DNA from: Candidatus Brocadiaceae bacterium
Lineage (GTDB): Bacteria > Planctomycetota > Brocadiia > SM23-32
Assembly: GCA_003567495.1 (NCBI GenBank)
Contig: PWZK01000136.1
Location: 1-19,221 of the forward strand
Length of the DNA stretch: 19,221 nucleotides
Direction of reading: 5' to 3'
In this document: positions 1-7,113 of the stretch, in pieces
Numbering within the stretch: position 1 is the stretch's first letter
Layout of the letters: each line of letters starts with the position of its first letter
Notes under the pieces: model-generated
The model's database searches: none
Told to the model about the DNA's origin: nothing
Seen by the model: the letters and a program-made list of their open reading frames with translations, nothing else
Translations under genes and position numbers: made by a program

Positions 1-6
1 ATATTC

Positions 7-86
7 GTAGGGGCGAAACATCTTTCGCCCTTTTCAGGCGCTCAGGGGACGTGTTAACGTTTGGGCGAAAGATTTTTCGCCCCTAC
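7..86. repeat. Imperfect inverted repeat, REP/MITE-like
   Basis: Two 24-nt arms at 7-30 and 63-86 are reverse complements with a single mismatch. The outer ends read GTAGGGGCGAAA and TTTCGCCCCTAC, and each arm also contains an internal smaller inverted repeat (GGGCGAAA with TTTCGCCC). The 32-nt spacer shows no gene. GTAGGGGCGAA/TTCGCCCCTAC-type palindromes are a common class of dispersed non-coding repeat in environmental bacterial genomes. No transposase is present, so this is either a REP-like sequence or a non-autonomous element. Confidence 0.7.
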
Positions 87-127
87 GGACCGGTTTGAAG
101 GGTGGTTTGCTGAATATATACGCGTAA

Positions 128-186
128 GTCTCATGCGTTGCCGTTTTATTAATTCTTTTTCAAGTTCCGTCTTGAAAAAGAATTAA
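128..186. repeat. Intergenic repeat module with perfect 16-bp hairpin
   Basis: The arms 149-164 and 171-186 are perfectly complementary around the 6-nt loop TTCCGT, giving an AT-rich stem with the core CTTTTTC/GAAAAAG. The flank starting at 128 (GTCT, then CGTTGCCGT at 136-144, then TATTAA and CTTTTTC) aligns without gaps to 8367-8400, where a similar hairpin follows. The two are therefore copies of one dispersed module. There is no T-run after the stem, so it does not look like a standard terminator for either strand. It lies 35 nt before the first gene. Confidence 0.65.
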
Positions 187-220
187 GTATCCACGGAATT
201 TTCACTCGGGGGGGAGGACA

Positions 221-1684
221 GTGCAAGGTAGAAAAAAAATCGTTTTGACAGTTGCATTGGCTCTGGCCCTGGCCCTGGCGGCAGTTTCGGGATTGCCGGC
301 GCCCGTTTTTTCGAATCTTTCCGCCGGGGAGACCGAGGATGGGGTAATCGAGCAAACGCTCCTGCGAGATGCAGAACCATTCGAGCGCGGCGAAATAGCG
401 CTGGAACTGGCCCGTGAGCACGGCATGGACGCAGTCCCGGCATTAGTGCGGCTTGTAGAACGCCACCAGGAATATGAAGACAAACATTTTATCGTAAGCT
501 GCATCGTAGCCCTCACCCGCATCAGCCCCGACCCCGGCGACCTTGCAGAGAGTGCCGCCCGCGCTCTGGCCGGCGTAATTGACGACGCTGCGCCCGCCGG
601 GATCAGATACTCCGCGGCACGCGCGCTCGGGCACATTCTGGAAGGAAAGAGCGAAATTTACGATGATGAGTTTATTAAAGAAATAAACACGACACTGCTT
701 ACCTACATGGTCGAAACAAAAGGCGCGGAGCTCTACGCCCCTTCCATGGCTCTGTTTCGTATAAACGACGATAGAATGGATTTCTCCGGCGGCCAGACGA
801 ACCCGCTTCGCTGGGCCACGTCGCTTGAGCCGGGCGATCTGGCCGATAATATCTACAACACCTTTTCAGAGCATCCGGACAGGCTGAAGGCCCTGGAGGA
901 ACAACCCTGGCCTCTGCTGATCCGCACATATGTCGATGCACCCGATTCGGACGAAGGACGCACAGCCCTTAACTTGCTTACGCAGCAAAAACCACTGGAA
1001 GGCGTAGATTCCCTTTTCGACAGACTGCATACAACCGACACTGAAGACGCCTCCTGGCCTCGAATGGCCGTTTTAATGGGCGAGTTGAGCGGTATCGAGC
1101 CTGACAACCCGGAAGCGGTTCGGCCCGATGAAGTCGGGACGTTTCTCAACCGGTGGCGCAGCAAGTGGCACGAGGAACTGAAGACACGCAAGGACGAAAA
1201 ACATCGCCATTACGCCTGGCGGTCACTGGAGAAAGCCATACATTCGGCAAAATTCGAGGCCTACCCCGAAAGTTTCGAGCTTCTTGATACAATAAAAAAA
1301 GTTGTATTATATCAGTATGATTCACCCGAACAGATTCCGCCACACGCGTCTGAAACATCGAAAAATTTGATTCGGGACACTCTCTCGCTCAAGAGCGAGT
1401 TTACCGGAGCAAAAGAGGACCTGACAGAGACCGAAACCCCCGAAACACGCGTGCGCATAGTTCGGAGTCTTCTGGAAATGGCCCGCAGCCCGAAAGGGGA
1501 AAAAATATCCTCTTTTTTTATTGAAGATTTTGCCGGGATAGCCGGGCTGGAGGAAGACACAAACGTGCTTTTCGAACTATCGCGTTTGCTTTCAGTGATC
1601 GGCGGGGAGCCGATAACGCTTGAGGAGGAAAAAGGGGCACGGGCGGAGACGCTTGAAAATTGGGTGAATAAAATCGAGCGTTAG
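221..1684 (+). CDS. Exported HEAT-like repeat protein, function unknown
   Basis: This 487-residue protein begins at a GTG just 3 nt after a strong purine-rich ribosome site (GGAGG at 213-217). Residues 5-30 form a Lys/Arg-led, Ala/Leu-rich hydrophobic segment ending near LPAPVFS, typical of a Sec signal peptide, so the product is probably periplasmic or exported. The body is helical in character, with paired amphipathic helices at roughly residues 50-150 (LARE-GMDAVPALVRLVE, SAARALAGVIDD, YSAARALGHILEG) that resemble HEAT/PBS-lyase-type repeats used for protein binding. The C-terminal part is charged, without catalytic motifs I recognise. The signal peptide is encoded by a short tandem CTGGCC repeat. 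It ends 38 nt before the DUF362 gene and lies outside the biosynthetic block, so a role in that pathway is not shown. Confidence 0.75.
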   Translation: MQGRKKIVLTVALALALALAAVSGLPAPVFSNLSAGETEDGVIEQTLLRDAEPFERGEIALELAREHGMDAVPALVRLVERHQEYEDKHFIVSCIVALTRISPDPGDLAESAARALAGVIDDAAPAGIRYSAARALGHILEGKSEIYDDEFIKEINTTLLTYMVETKGAELYAPSMALFRINDDRMDFSGGQTNPLRWATSLEPGDLADNIYNTFSEHPDRLKALEEQPWPLLIRTYVDAPDSDEGRTALNLLTQQKPLEGVDSLFDRLHTTDTEDASWPRMAVLMGELSGIEPDNPEAVRPDEVGTFLNRWRSKWHEELKTRKDEKHRHYAWRSLEKAIHSAKFEAYPESFELLDTIKKVVLYQYDSPEQIPPHASETSKNLIRDTLSLKSEFTGAKEDLTETETPETRVRIVRSLLEMARSPKGEKISSFFIEDFAGIAGLEEDTNVLFELSRLLSVIGGEPITLEEEKGARAETLENWVNKIER

Positions 1685-1722
1685 ACGAAGCGCGAATATG
1701 CGGGTTAAGTGCCTGCCTTATA

Positions 1723-2880
1723 ATGAAAAAATCCACCGTCTCAATAACGCGATGTCCCGATTATTCCCTTCACAACGTGGCCGTGGCGATCGGGCGTGTG
1801 ATGGATCACCTGCCCGATACAAACGATTTGCTTTCTACCGGCAAAACTGTACTCTTAAAGCCGAATTTGCTCAGCGCCACTCAGCCGCTGCAAAACGCCG
1901 TCAATACCCACCCTGCGGTCATTAAAAGTATTGCGAGTTTCTGCTCGAAACGGGGATGCCGGGTAATGATCGGAGACTCGTGCGGCTCGCTTTCAAAAGG
2001 CTCTACACGCAAAGCCCTGGAAAACTCCGGTGTAATGAAAATTGCAAAGGAAACCGCTTCGGAGGTGATAAATTTTGACACTTCGCCTTTTGAAGAGATC
2101 CAGATTCCCGGCGGAAAGGTGCTGAAAACCATAAACATCACTGGCGCCGTGCTTGATGCCGACGTGATAATAACGATACCAAAACTGAAAACGCACGGGC
2201 TGACCATGCTTACGGGGGCTGTAAAAAACCAGTTCGGATGCGTTCCGGGAGGATATAAAAAAAGGATCCACATGCAGGCGCCTAAGCCCGACAGATTGTC
2301 GGAAGCCGTAGTTGACGTATTCAGCATTGCAAGGCCGCACATAGCCCTGATGGATGCGGTAACGGCCATGGAAGGCAACGGCCCGGCGGGCGGCAGGCCG
2401 CGAAACGCAGGACTCGTTCTTGCATCCACCGACTCGGTTGCACTGGATGCGGTGGCTGGGGATATTATCGGCTATCGGCCCGGCCAGGTCATGACAACGG
2501 CTTTTGCCGCCATGCGCGGCCTGGGTGTGGACAGACTCGGGGAAATAGACGTGCGCGGGGAGAAGCTGGAGCAGGCCGCTATAGATGATTTCCGGCGGCC
2601 TTCCTCCGGCCGGAGAAAATGGCTCTGGCGGATCACCCCGTCTGTCTTGACCAGACATATAATCAAAAACATGACGCCGCAATACCCGGTTGTGCTGCAC
2701 GAGGACTGCGTCGGCTGCGGGGAATGTATCGTCAATTGCCCCGCCGACGCGCTGAAACTAAACTCCGGCCATGTCAGCCTCACAAAAGAACGATGCATCG
2801 GGTGCTACTGCTGCTCGGAAGCATGCCCGCACGCAGCCATCGAGTTCAGACGCAGCGGACTTTTACGTATTTTCAGCTGA
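1723..2880 (+). CDS. DUF362 protein with C-terminal 2[4Fe-4S] ferredoxin domain
   Basis: Residues 1 to about 290 match the DUF362 fold, with the hallmarks VLLKPNLL near the N-terminus, GDSCGS, TIPKLKTHGLTMLTGAVKNQFG and ALMDAVTAMEGNGP. The C-terminus is a bacterial-type ferredoxin domain with two CxxCxxCxxxCP motifs, at C329/C332/C335/C339 and C358/C361/C364/C368. The family is widespread in anaerobes; the domain is thought to take part in redox or metal chemistry, but its reaction is not established. At 385 residues it has the usual length for the DUF362-ferredoxin architecture. The ATG start lacks a clear Shine-Dalgarno sequence. A promoter-like sequence lies downstream, so this gene is probably not in the same transcription unit as the pathway genes that follow, although it could supply electrons to their radical SAM enzymes (inference). 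Confidence 0.85.
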   Translation: MKKSTVSITRCPDYSLHNVAVAIGRVMDHLPDTNDLLSTGKTVLLKPNLLSATQPLQNAVNTHPAVIKSIASFCSKRGCRVMIGDSCGSLSKGSTRKALENSGVMKIAKETASEVINFDTSPFEEIQIPGGKVLKTINITGAVLDADVIITIPKLKTHGLTMLTGAVKNQFGCVPGGYKKRIHMQAPKPDRLSEAVVDVFSIARPHIALMDAVTAMEGNGPAGGRPRNAGLVLASTDSVALDAVAGDIIGYRPGQVMTTAFAAMRGLGVDRLGEIDVRGEKLEQAAIDDFRRPSSGRRKWLWRITPSVLTRHIIKNMTPQYPVVLHEDCVGCGECIVNCPADALKLNSGHVSLTKERCIGCYCCSEACPHAAIEFRRSGLLRIFS

Positions 2881-2933
2881 ATTACAAACAAACTCATTCC
2901 AAACAGCTCAATTTCCTAGCATATTCCTATTTG

Positions 2934-2962
2934 TTGACAATCCGCCCGTAAAACATTAGAAT
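2934..2962 (+). promoter_or_regulatory. Sigma70-type promoter
   Basis: A perfect -35 box TTGACA (2934-2939) is followed after exactly 17 nt by TAGAAT (2957-2962), a 5/6 match to the -10 consensus. The surroundings are AT-rich. Transcription would start near 2969 and read into the biosynthetic genes, with an untranslated leader of about 435 nt before the start at 3406. This is the best promoter I see in the window and it marks the likely 5' end of the pathway operon. Confidence 0.6.
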
Positions 2963-3170
2963 AAAAAGTAGGTGTGCGGTGAAAAAGCGCCGGAACTAGC
3001 CCGGACATTTCACGCGTTTCCAGTGGTGCAGATGTGGCGGAAAGCAAACGCCGCTGTATTCGTATACTGCAAGTGCAGCTTTCTGACACAGATGCGCCGC
3101 TGGGGACGTGCCCGCAGGGTGAACCGCCGTCCTGTGGGGCTTAGGTACACACTGTAAAATCCGAGGCACC

Positions 3171-3232
3171 CCGGAAACGCGGACGTCTCGTTCGCACTAA
3201 CGACATGCGGGCGGGGACGCCCGCGTTCCCGG
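3171..3232. repeat. Imperfect inverted repeat, REP-like
   Basis: A 17-nt arm at 3171-3187 (CCGGAAACGCGGACGTC) is the reverse complement of 3216-3232 apart from two mismatches, with a 28-nt spacer. The right arm sits in GGGGACGCCCGCGTTCC, whose own GCGGGC/GCCCGC forms a smaller stem. This style of GC-rich palindrome is typical of dispersed REP-like repeats. No associated protein gene is present. Confidence 0.55.
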
Positions 3233-3280
3233 CAACGGCAAAGACGAACGGCATAAGGCAAACGACATCATTTTTGGGCA

Positions 3281-3321
3281 CATCGACAATTCGTTGTCGA
3301 TGTTGCGACATTAAGCGCCTA
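3281..3321. repeat. Dispersed junction repeat: 9-bp TTCG hairpin plus TTAAGCGCCTA
   Basis: CATCGACAA (3281-3289) pairs with TTGTCGATG (3294-3302) around a TTCG loop, followed by TTGCGACA and then TTAAGCGCCTA (3311-3321). The whole stretch recurs in reverse orientation at about 12463-12501 with a 3-nt gap and few substitutions. The TTAAGCGCCTA core is found again at 8430-8440, 16289-16299 (reverse) and 17200-17210. It lies within the leader of the first pathway gene. Confidence 0.65.
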
Positions 3322-3405
3322 TTAGACAGTTGGTTATGCGTGTTCACGCAGCCGACGTAAGCTGGGTGTGGTGTGTACCAAAGCAGCAACATAAATCAGG
3401 ATAAA

Positions 3406-4836
3406 ATGAGTTATCAGCCCCCGGTATTTTTGGTACAATCCGGCCCGGCCGACCGGCTCCGGGCGGCCTGCAGGATATCGAGCCTGGTCAATCTGATGCC
3501 GCCTGTGGGTCTCCTGAGCATAGCCGCCTATCTGCGAGCACACGGGATCGGGACAGAGGTTTTTGATCTTAACGCATATCCCGCGAATCTGCCCGCTTTG
3601 AAGAAGCGACTTTTGGAAAAAAAACCGCGGTATCTCGGTATTTCATGCGTGACATCGACGTTCAACGGCGCCGTGATGGTTGCCAGCGCAGCAAAGAAAA
3701 TTTTGCCTGAGATCGCAGTTATTTTCGGCGGCCCGCATGTATCGGCGCTGAAAAAAAAGATACTCGACGAATGTCCCGTCGTTGACGCTCTTATCGCAGG
3801 CGAGGGTGAGAAAAGTTTTCTGGAGTTTGTATCTGCAGGCCTGGAAAACGCACCGCACATTGGAGGGGTGGTTTATCGGGACCATTCAGGTGTCTCACGC
3901 TTTACCGGCTACCGCTCCGACCCGGTGGAGCTGGACGAGCTCCCCTATCCGGCTTACGACGCACTTGAAGGTTTCCCGGGGCGTTATGGGGCTACACTAT
4001 TTAACTATCCCGAGACACCCGGCGCAAGCATCATTTCGAGCCGGGGTTGCCCTTATGCTTGCAGTTATTGCGACAGGTCGGTTTTCAGGCGTTCGTTTCG
4101 CTACAACAGTGCCGAATATCTTTACGATCACATGAGATTCCTGCGCGCATCCTACGGGATACGGCACCTGATTTTCTATGACGATCAGTTCACATTCAAT
4201 CGGGAACGTGTCGTTGAATTGTGCAGCAAACTGATAAAAAAGCCTGTCGGAATGACTTTCAACTGTGCAGTTCGCGCCGAGCATATCGATCCACCTCTGC
4301 TACGGCACATGAAAAGGGCCGGATGCTGGATGGTAAGTATAGGCATTGAGAGCGGCGATCCCGTGCTTCTGGCAAAACATCGCTCCGGGACGCAGGACAT
4401 TTCCGCGACGACGAGGTGCATAAGGTGGATAAAGGATGCAGGCATAAGGGCCAAGGGCCTGTTTATGATGGGACTGCCCGGCGAGACGGAGGAAAGCGTA
4501 AGGCGAAGCAGAGAGTTTGCGTTTTCTCTGCCGCTCGACGATCTCAACCTCACGAAATTCACGCCTTTCCCCGGTTCGCCGCTATACGAGCGCGCGCACG
4601 AGCTCGGCTTATTCGACGAAGACTGGGACCGTATGGACTGCATGAGTTTTCAGTTTGTGCCCGAGGGTCTTACCCGTGAGCGTCTTGAACAGCTTTACGG
4701 CGAGTTTTACCGCGCGCATTTTAAGCGGCCGGGGGTATGGCTCCATTACCTGAAGATGCTCTCCGAGTCGCCCGATAGCTGGCGGCGTTTTCTGGCGCAC
4801 GCAGGTCATTATTTAAAATTCGCTATTAATACTTAA
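3406..4836 (+). CDS. Cobalamin-binding-type radical SAM protein
   Basis: The 476-residue protein has an N-terminal Rossmann-like B12-binding-type domain (about residues 1-140: LMPPVGLLSIAAYL, DLNAYP, LGISCVTSTFNGA, VIFGGPHVS, ALIAGEGE) followed by a radical SAM domain. The latter has the iron-sulfur motif CPYACSYC (C215, C219, C222), then FYDDQFT and GLFMMGLPGETEES, and ends in a family-typical helical tail. Such enzymes use S-adenosylmethionine, often with cobalamin, for methylation or ring chemistry on unreactive carbons; the substrate cannot be read from the sequence, and the DxHxxG B12 motif is absent, so B12 binding itself is uncertain. I chose ATG 3406, preceded by AGGA at 3398-3401, over an in-frame GTG at 3373 that lacks a ribosome site. 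It opens the pathway block, 16 nt before a FabG gene, so it probably acts on a fatty-acyl or polyene intermediate (inference). Confidence 0.88.
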   Translation: MSYQPPVFLVQSGPADRLRAACRISSLVNLMPPVGLLSIAAYLRAHGIGTEVFDLNAYPANLPALKKRLLEKKPRYLGISCVTSTFNGAVMVASAAKKILPEIAVIFGGPHVSALKKKILDECPVVDALIAGEGEKSFLEFVSAGLENAPHIGGVVYRDHSGVSRFTGYRSDPVELDELPYPAYDALEGFPGRYGATLFNYPETPGASIISSRGCPYACSYCDRSVFRRSFRYNSAEYLYDHMRFLRASYGIRHLIFYDDQFTFNRERVVELCSKLIKKPVGMTFNCAVRAEHIDPPLLRHMKRAGCWMVSIGIESGDPVLLAKHRSGTQDISATTRCIRWIKDAGIRAKGLFMMGLPGETEESVRRSREFAFSLPLDDLNLTKFTPFPGSPLYERAHELGLFDEDWDRMDCMSFQFVPEGLTRERLEQLYGEFYRAHFKRPGVWLHYLKMLSESPDSWRRFLAHAGHYLKFAINT

Positions 4837-4852
4837 AATCACGGAGAAAATA

Positions 4853-5587
4853 ATGCCCTCATCCAATCGAGGCATAGCGCTGGTTACCGGCGGCAGCCGC
4901 GGCATCGGACGCGCCGCCGCCATAAGGCTTGCAACGTCCGGATTTGACATATGGCTGGCCTACCATTCCAATCACGCGGCCGCCGCAGAAGTCAAATCCG
5001 AAATAGAGGAGCTTGGCCGCAGCTGCGAGTGCATGGCTTTCGACGTATCCGACTACGATGCAGTAAAGTCGGCACTGGCCGAGCGCGTTGAAAAGACCCC
5101 GCCCTATGCCGTGGTTATAAACGCAGGCATAGCGCGCGACAACCTGCTTGTATGGATGCAAAAGGAAGAGTGGGACCAGGTGCTGCGCACCGACCTGGAC
5201 GGTTTTTTCAACATCACAAACACCGTCCTGTTTTCAATGCTCGCCCAAAGACGCGGGCGTATAGTCTCAGTAGCTTCGGTGTCCGCGCAGACGGGCCAGG
5301 CGGGTCAGGCCAACTATGCAGCGGCCAAGGCCGGGATAATAGGGGCTTCAAAATCGCTGGCTCGCGAGGTAGGTAAAAGAAACATCTGCGTAAACGTCGT
5401 CTCGCCCGGCGTTATAGATACGGACATGACCGCCGAACTGCCGCGCGAGGAGGTGACATCGCTCATTCCGATGAACCGCTTCGGCTCGGCCCGCGAGGTC
5501 GCGGCGGTAATCGATTTTCTCTGCAGCGAAGAACACATGTATATTCACGGACAGGTAATCGGGGTAAACGGCGGGCTTGCGATGTAG
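4853..5587 (+). CDS. fabG: 3-oxoacyl-ACP reductase, FabG/ApeQ type
   Basis: This 244-residue short-chain dehydrogenase reduces 3-ketoacyl-ACP to 3-hydroxyacyl-ACP with NAD(P)H. The dinucleotide motif TGGSRGIG is at residues 12-19, the structural NAG at 90-92, and the catalytic triad S142, Y155, K159 is intact (VASVSAQTGQAGQANYAAAKAG). The C-terminus GQVIGVNGGLAM is the classic FabG ending. The start ATG follows GGAG with 8-nt spacing. It is 16 nt after the B12 radical SAM gene and 14 nt before the CrtI-type oxidoreductase, consistent with one operon. Among type II systems it would be the counterpart of ApeQ in aryl polyene clusters, supplying the keto-reduction step of each extension cycle. 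Confidence 0.93.
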   Translation: MPSSNRGIALVTGGSRGIGRAAAIRLATSGFDIWLAYHSNHAAAAEVKSEIEELGRSCECMAFDVSDYDAVKSALAERVEKTPPYAVVINAGIARDNLLVWMQKEEWDQVLRTDLDGFFNITNTVLFSMLAQRRGRIVSVASVSAQTGQAGQANYAAAKAGIIGASKSLAREVGKRNICVNVVSPGVIDTDMTAELPREEVTSLIPMNRFGSAREVAAVIDFLCSEEHMYIHGQVIGVNGGLAM

Positions 5588-5601
5588 GTTCTGAGCAAAT
5601 T

Positions 5602-7113
5602 TTGAAAAACCAATACGACCATATAGTCGTCGGCAGCGGGGTGAGCGGCCTCAGCGTTGCCCTTCTTCTGGCAAAACAGAACAGGAGCGTGCTTCTGCTG
5701 GAAAAGGCTCCGGCGCCCGGCGGTTCTCTCGCGCGTTTTCGGCGACGTGGAGTCCCTTTCGATATCGGCTTTCATTTCACCGGCGGATTTTCACCCGACC
5801 GAAAGGGCATGCTCGACGATATGCTGTCGGTGCTTGGCATACGCGACGCAATAGAACCACGTTTTCTGCCCGAGGAGCGTTGCCACCGCATCTCGTTCCC
5901 GGCCATAGACACCACATTTGCGATACCTGGCGGCACGCAGCGCTACAGGCAACAACTTAAGGGCGATTTTCCGCATCAGAAACAGTCGATAGACACGTTC
6001 TTTGACCGAATGCAGCGGGTCTGCGACAAAACGGCGGCGCTGGATATAAGACGCTTCGGCACGGCCGCCATAGCCCGGGTGGAAGACGACTACGTATCGC
6101 TTCAGTCGGTACTGGACGAGCACATCGAGGACAATCTGCTTCAGGCTCTCCTGAGCGCTTTTTGCATGTGCCACGGCAGCCGGCCCGACGAAATATCGTT
6201 TGCCGATCACTCCCGCCTTGCCTGCGGACTCTACGAATCAACCGCCCGGGTAAAGGGCGGCGGCGAGGCGTTTATCAGCGCGTTTGAAAATGCCTTCGAA
6301 AGCCTTGACGTTGATATCTCGTGCAGCAGCACGGTCGAGAAGCTGGCGGATATAAGGAAGCGGCGGGCAAACCGTTTTATCATCTCCGGCGGCAGGGAAA
6401 TAAGCGCCGATTCATGTATTTTCACCATCCACCCGCGTGAGATAATAAAGTTGCTGCCCGAAGAGTTTACAACCCCCGCCTTCCGACATCGCATAGAGGG
6501 TTTTGAGCCGGCGGCCGGTTTTTTTTCACTCTATGGCGTGATGAACGGTAATCACCGGCCGGAGACCGACGATTCCATATTCTCAATATTCCCCGATACG
6601 GACATAAACCGAATCATGAGTCCAGACTGGCATGGCCCGCGCCCCCTTGTGTTGCTTTTTAACAGTGAAAACACCGGAGACCGGAGGGTAAAAACGCTTA
6701 CAACGCTGGAACTTTCGCTGCCGCACGAAGTAGAAAGATGGAGCGACAGCTCGTCGAACGCCCGTAACGGGGACTATGGCGCCTACAAAGCGGAGCGTTC
6801 CAGGTCGATACGTGAGCGAATAGCAACCTGTTATCCTTCTTTTAACGATCACTTTTCGCTTCTCGACACGGCTTCCATGCTGACTTACCGCGATTACCTC
6901 CACTCCCCGTTCGGGTCGGCGTACGGCATAAAACAAAAGGCCGGTCAGTTTAACCTGGTCGGTAAGATGCCGATTTTTAATCTTTACGCCGCCGGACAGA
7001 GCTCCATGCTGCCCGGAGTGGTGGGGGCGATGACCTCCGCATTTGTTATTGTTCGCACACTTGTTGGAAAACACAACTTCCAGAAATTTATAGAAAAAAA
7101 ATTATGCCACTGA
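5602..7113 (+). CDS. CrtI/CrtISO/RetSat-type FAD-dependent oxidoreductase
   Basis: The 503-residue protein starts with the FAD-binding motif GSGVSG (residues 11-16) followed by LLLEKAPAPGGS, and ends with NLYAAGQSSMLPGVVGAMTSA, the C-terminal flavin-binding signature of phytoene desaturase, carotenoid isomerase and retinol saturase relatives (COG1233-like). These enzymes desaturate, isomerise or saturate conjugated hydrocarbon chains. In an ACP-based polyene cluster it may desaturate or isomerise the chain (inference); phytoene desaturase-like genes are also part of the proposed anammox ladderane sets. The likely start is TTG 5602, as no ATG or GTG precedes the FAD motif closely, and the ribosome site is weak. 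The 3' end overlaps the following ketosynthase by 10 nt, indicating translational coupling. No carotenoid synthase genes (CrtB, CrtE) are nearby, arguing against a carotenoid pathway. Confidence 0.88.
   Translation: MKNQYDHIVVGSGVSGLSVALLLAKQNRSVLLLEKAPAPGGSLARFRRRGVPFDIGFHFTGGFSPDRKGMLDDMLSVLGIRDAIEPRFLPEERCHRISFPAIDTTFAIPGGTQRYRQQLKGDFPHQKQSIDTFFDRMQRVCDKTAALDIRRFGTAAIARVEDDYVSLQSVLDEHIEDNLLQALLSAFCMCHGSRPDEISFADHSRLACGLYESTARVKGGGEAFISAFENAFESLDVDISCSSTVEKLADIRKRRANRFIISGGREISADSCIFTIHPREIIKLLPEEFTTPAFRHRIEGFEPAAGFFSLYGVMNGNHRPETDDSIFSIFPDTDINRIMSPDWHGPRPLVLLFNSENTGDRRVKTLTTLELSLPHEVERWSDSSSNARNGDYGAYKAERSRSIRERIATCYPSFNDHFSLLDTASMLTYRDYLHSPFGSAYGIKQKAGQFNLVGKMPIFNLYAAGQSSMLPGVVGAMTSAFVIVRTLVGKHNFQKFIEKKLCH

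Larger units (their letters stand above)
2881..3405 (+). other. Long intergenic region / leader without a recognised gene
   Basis: About 525 nt separate the DUF362 gene from the first pathway gene. It holds the promoter at 2934-2962, an inverted repeat at 3171-3232, a hairpin-plus-repeat module at 3281-3321, and a small palindrome (TGCGTG/CACGCA, 3337-3350). Between about 2970 and 3170 the sequence is GC-rich with several short potential stems (for example GGCG/CGCC near 3034-3050 and CTGCA/TGCAG near 3067-3079). I do not recognise a cobalamin riboswitch, 6S, SRP or RNase P RNA, nor a credible small ORF. It could hold an unrecognised structured leader or simply repeat debris. Confidence 0.55.

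Noticed and set aside
149..186. Perfect hairpin as a transcription terminator
   Set aside because: The stem is AT-rich and lacks a following T-run; its match to 8367-8419 better supports a dispersed repeat.
2972..3157. Possible small plus-strand ORF of 61 codons in the leader
   Set aside because: No ribosome site, no family resemblance, and codon content unlike the neighbouring genes.
2969..3405. Cobalamin riboswitch upstream of the B12-type radical SAM gene
   Set aside because: I could not find the conserved B12 box or the expected core arrangement; only an Infernal search could overturn this.
3373..3405. Upstream GTG start for the B12 radical SAM protein
   Set aside because: ATG 3406 has a proper AGGA site and the extra 11 residues look like translated spacer, partly the repeated CATAAATCAGG sequence.
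5602..7113. Carotenoid desaturase as part of a carotenoid pathway
   Set aside because: No phytoene synthase, GGPP synthase or cyclase nearby; all neighbours are ACP-dependent fatty-acyl enzymes.
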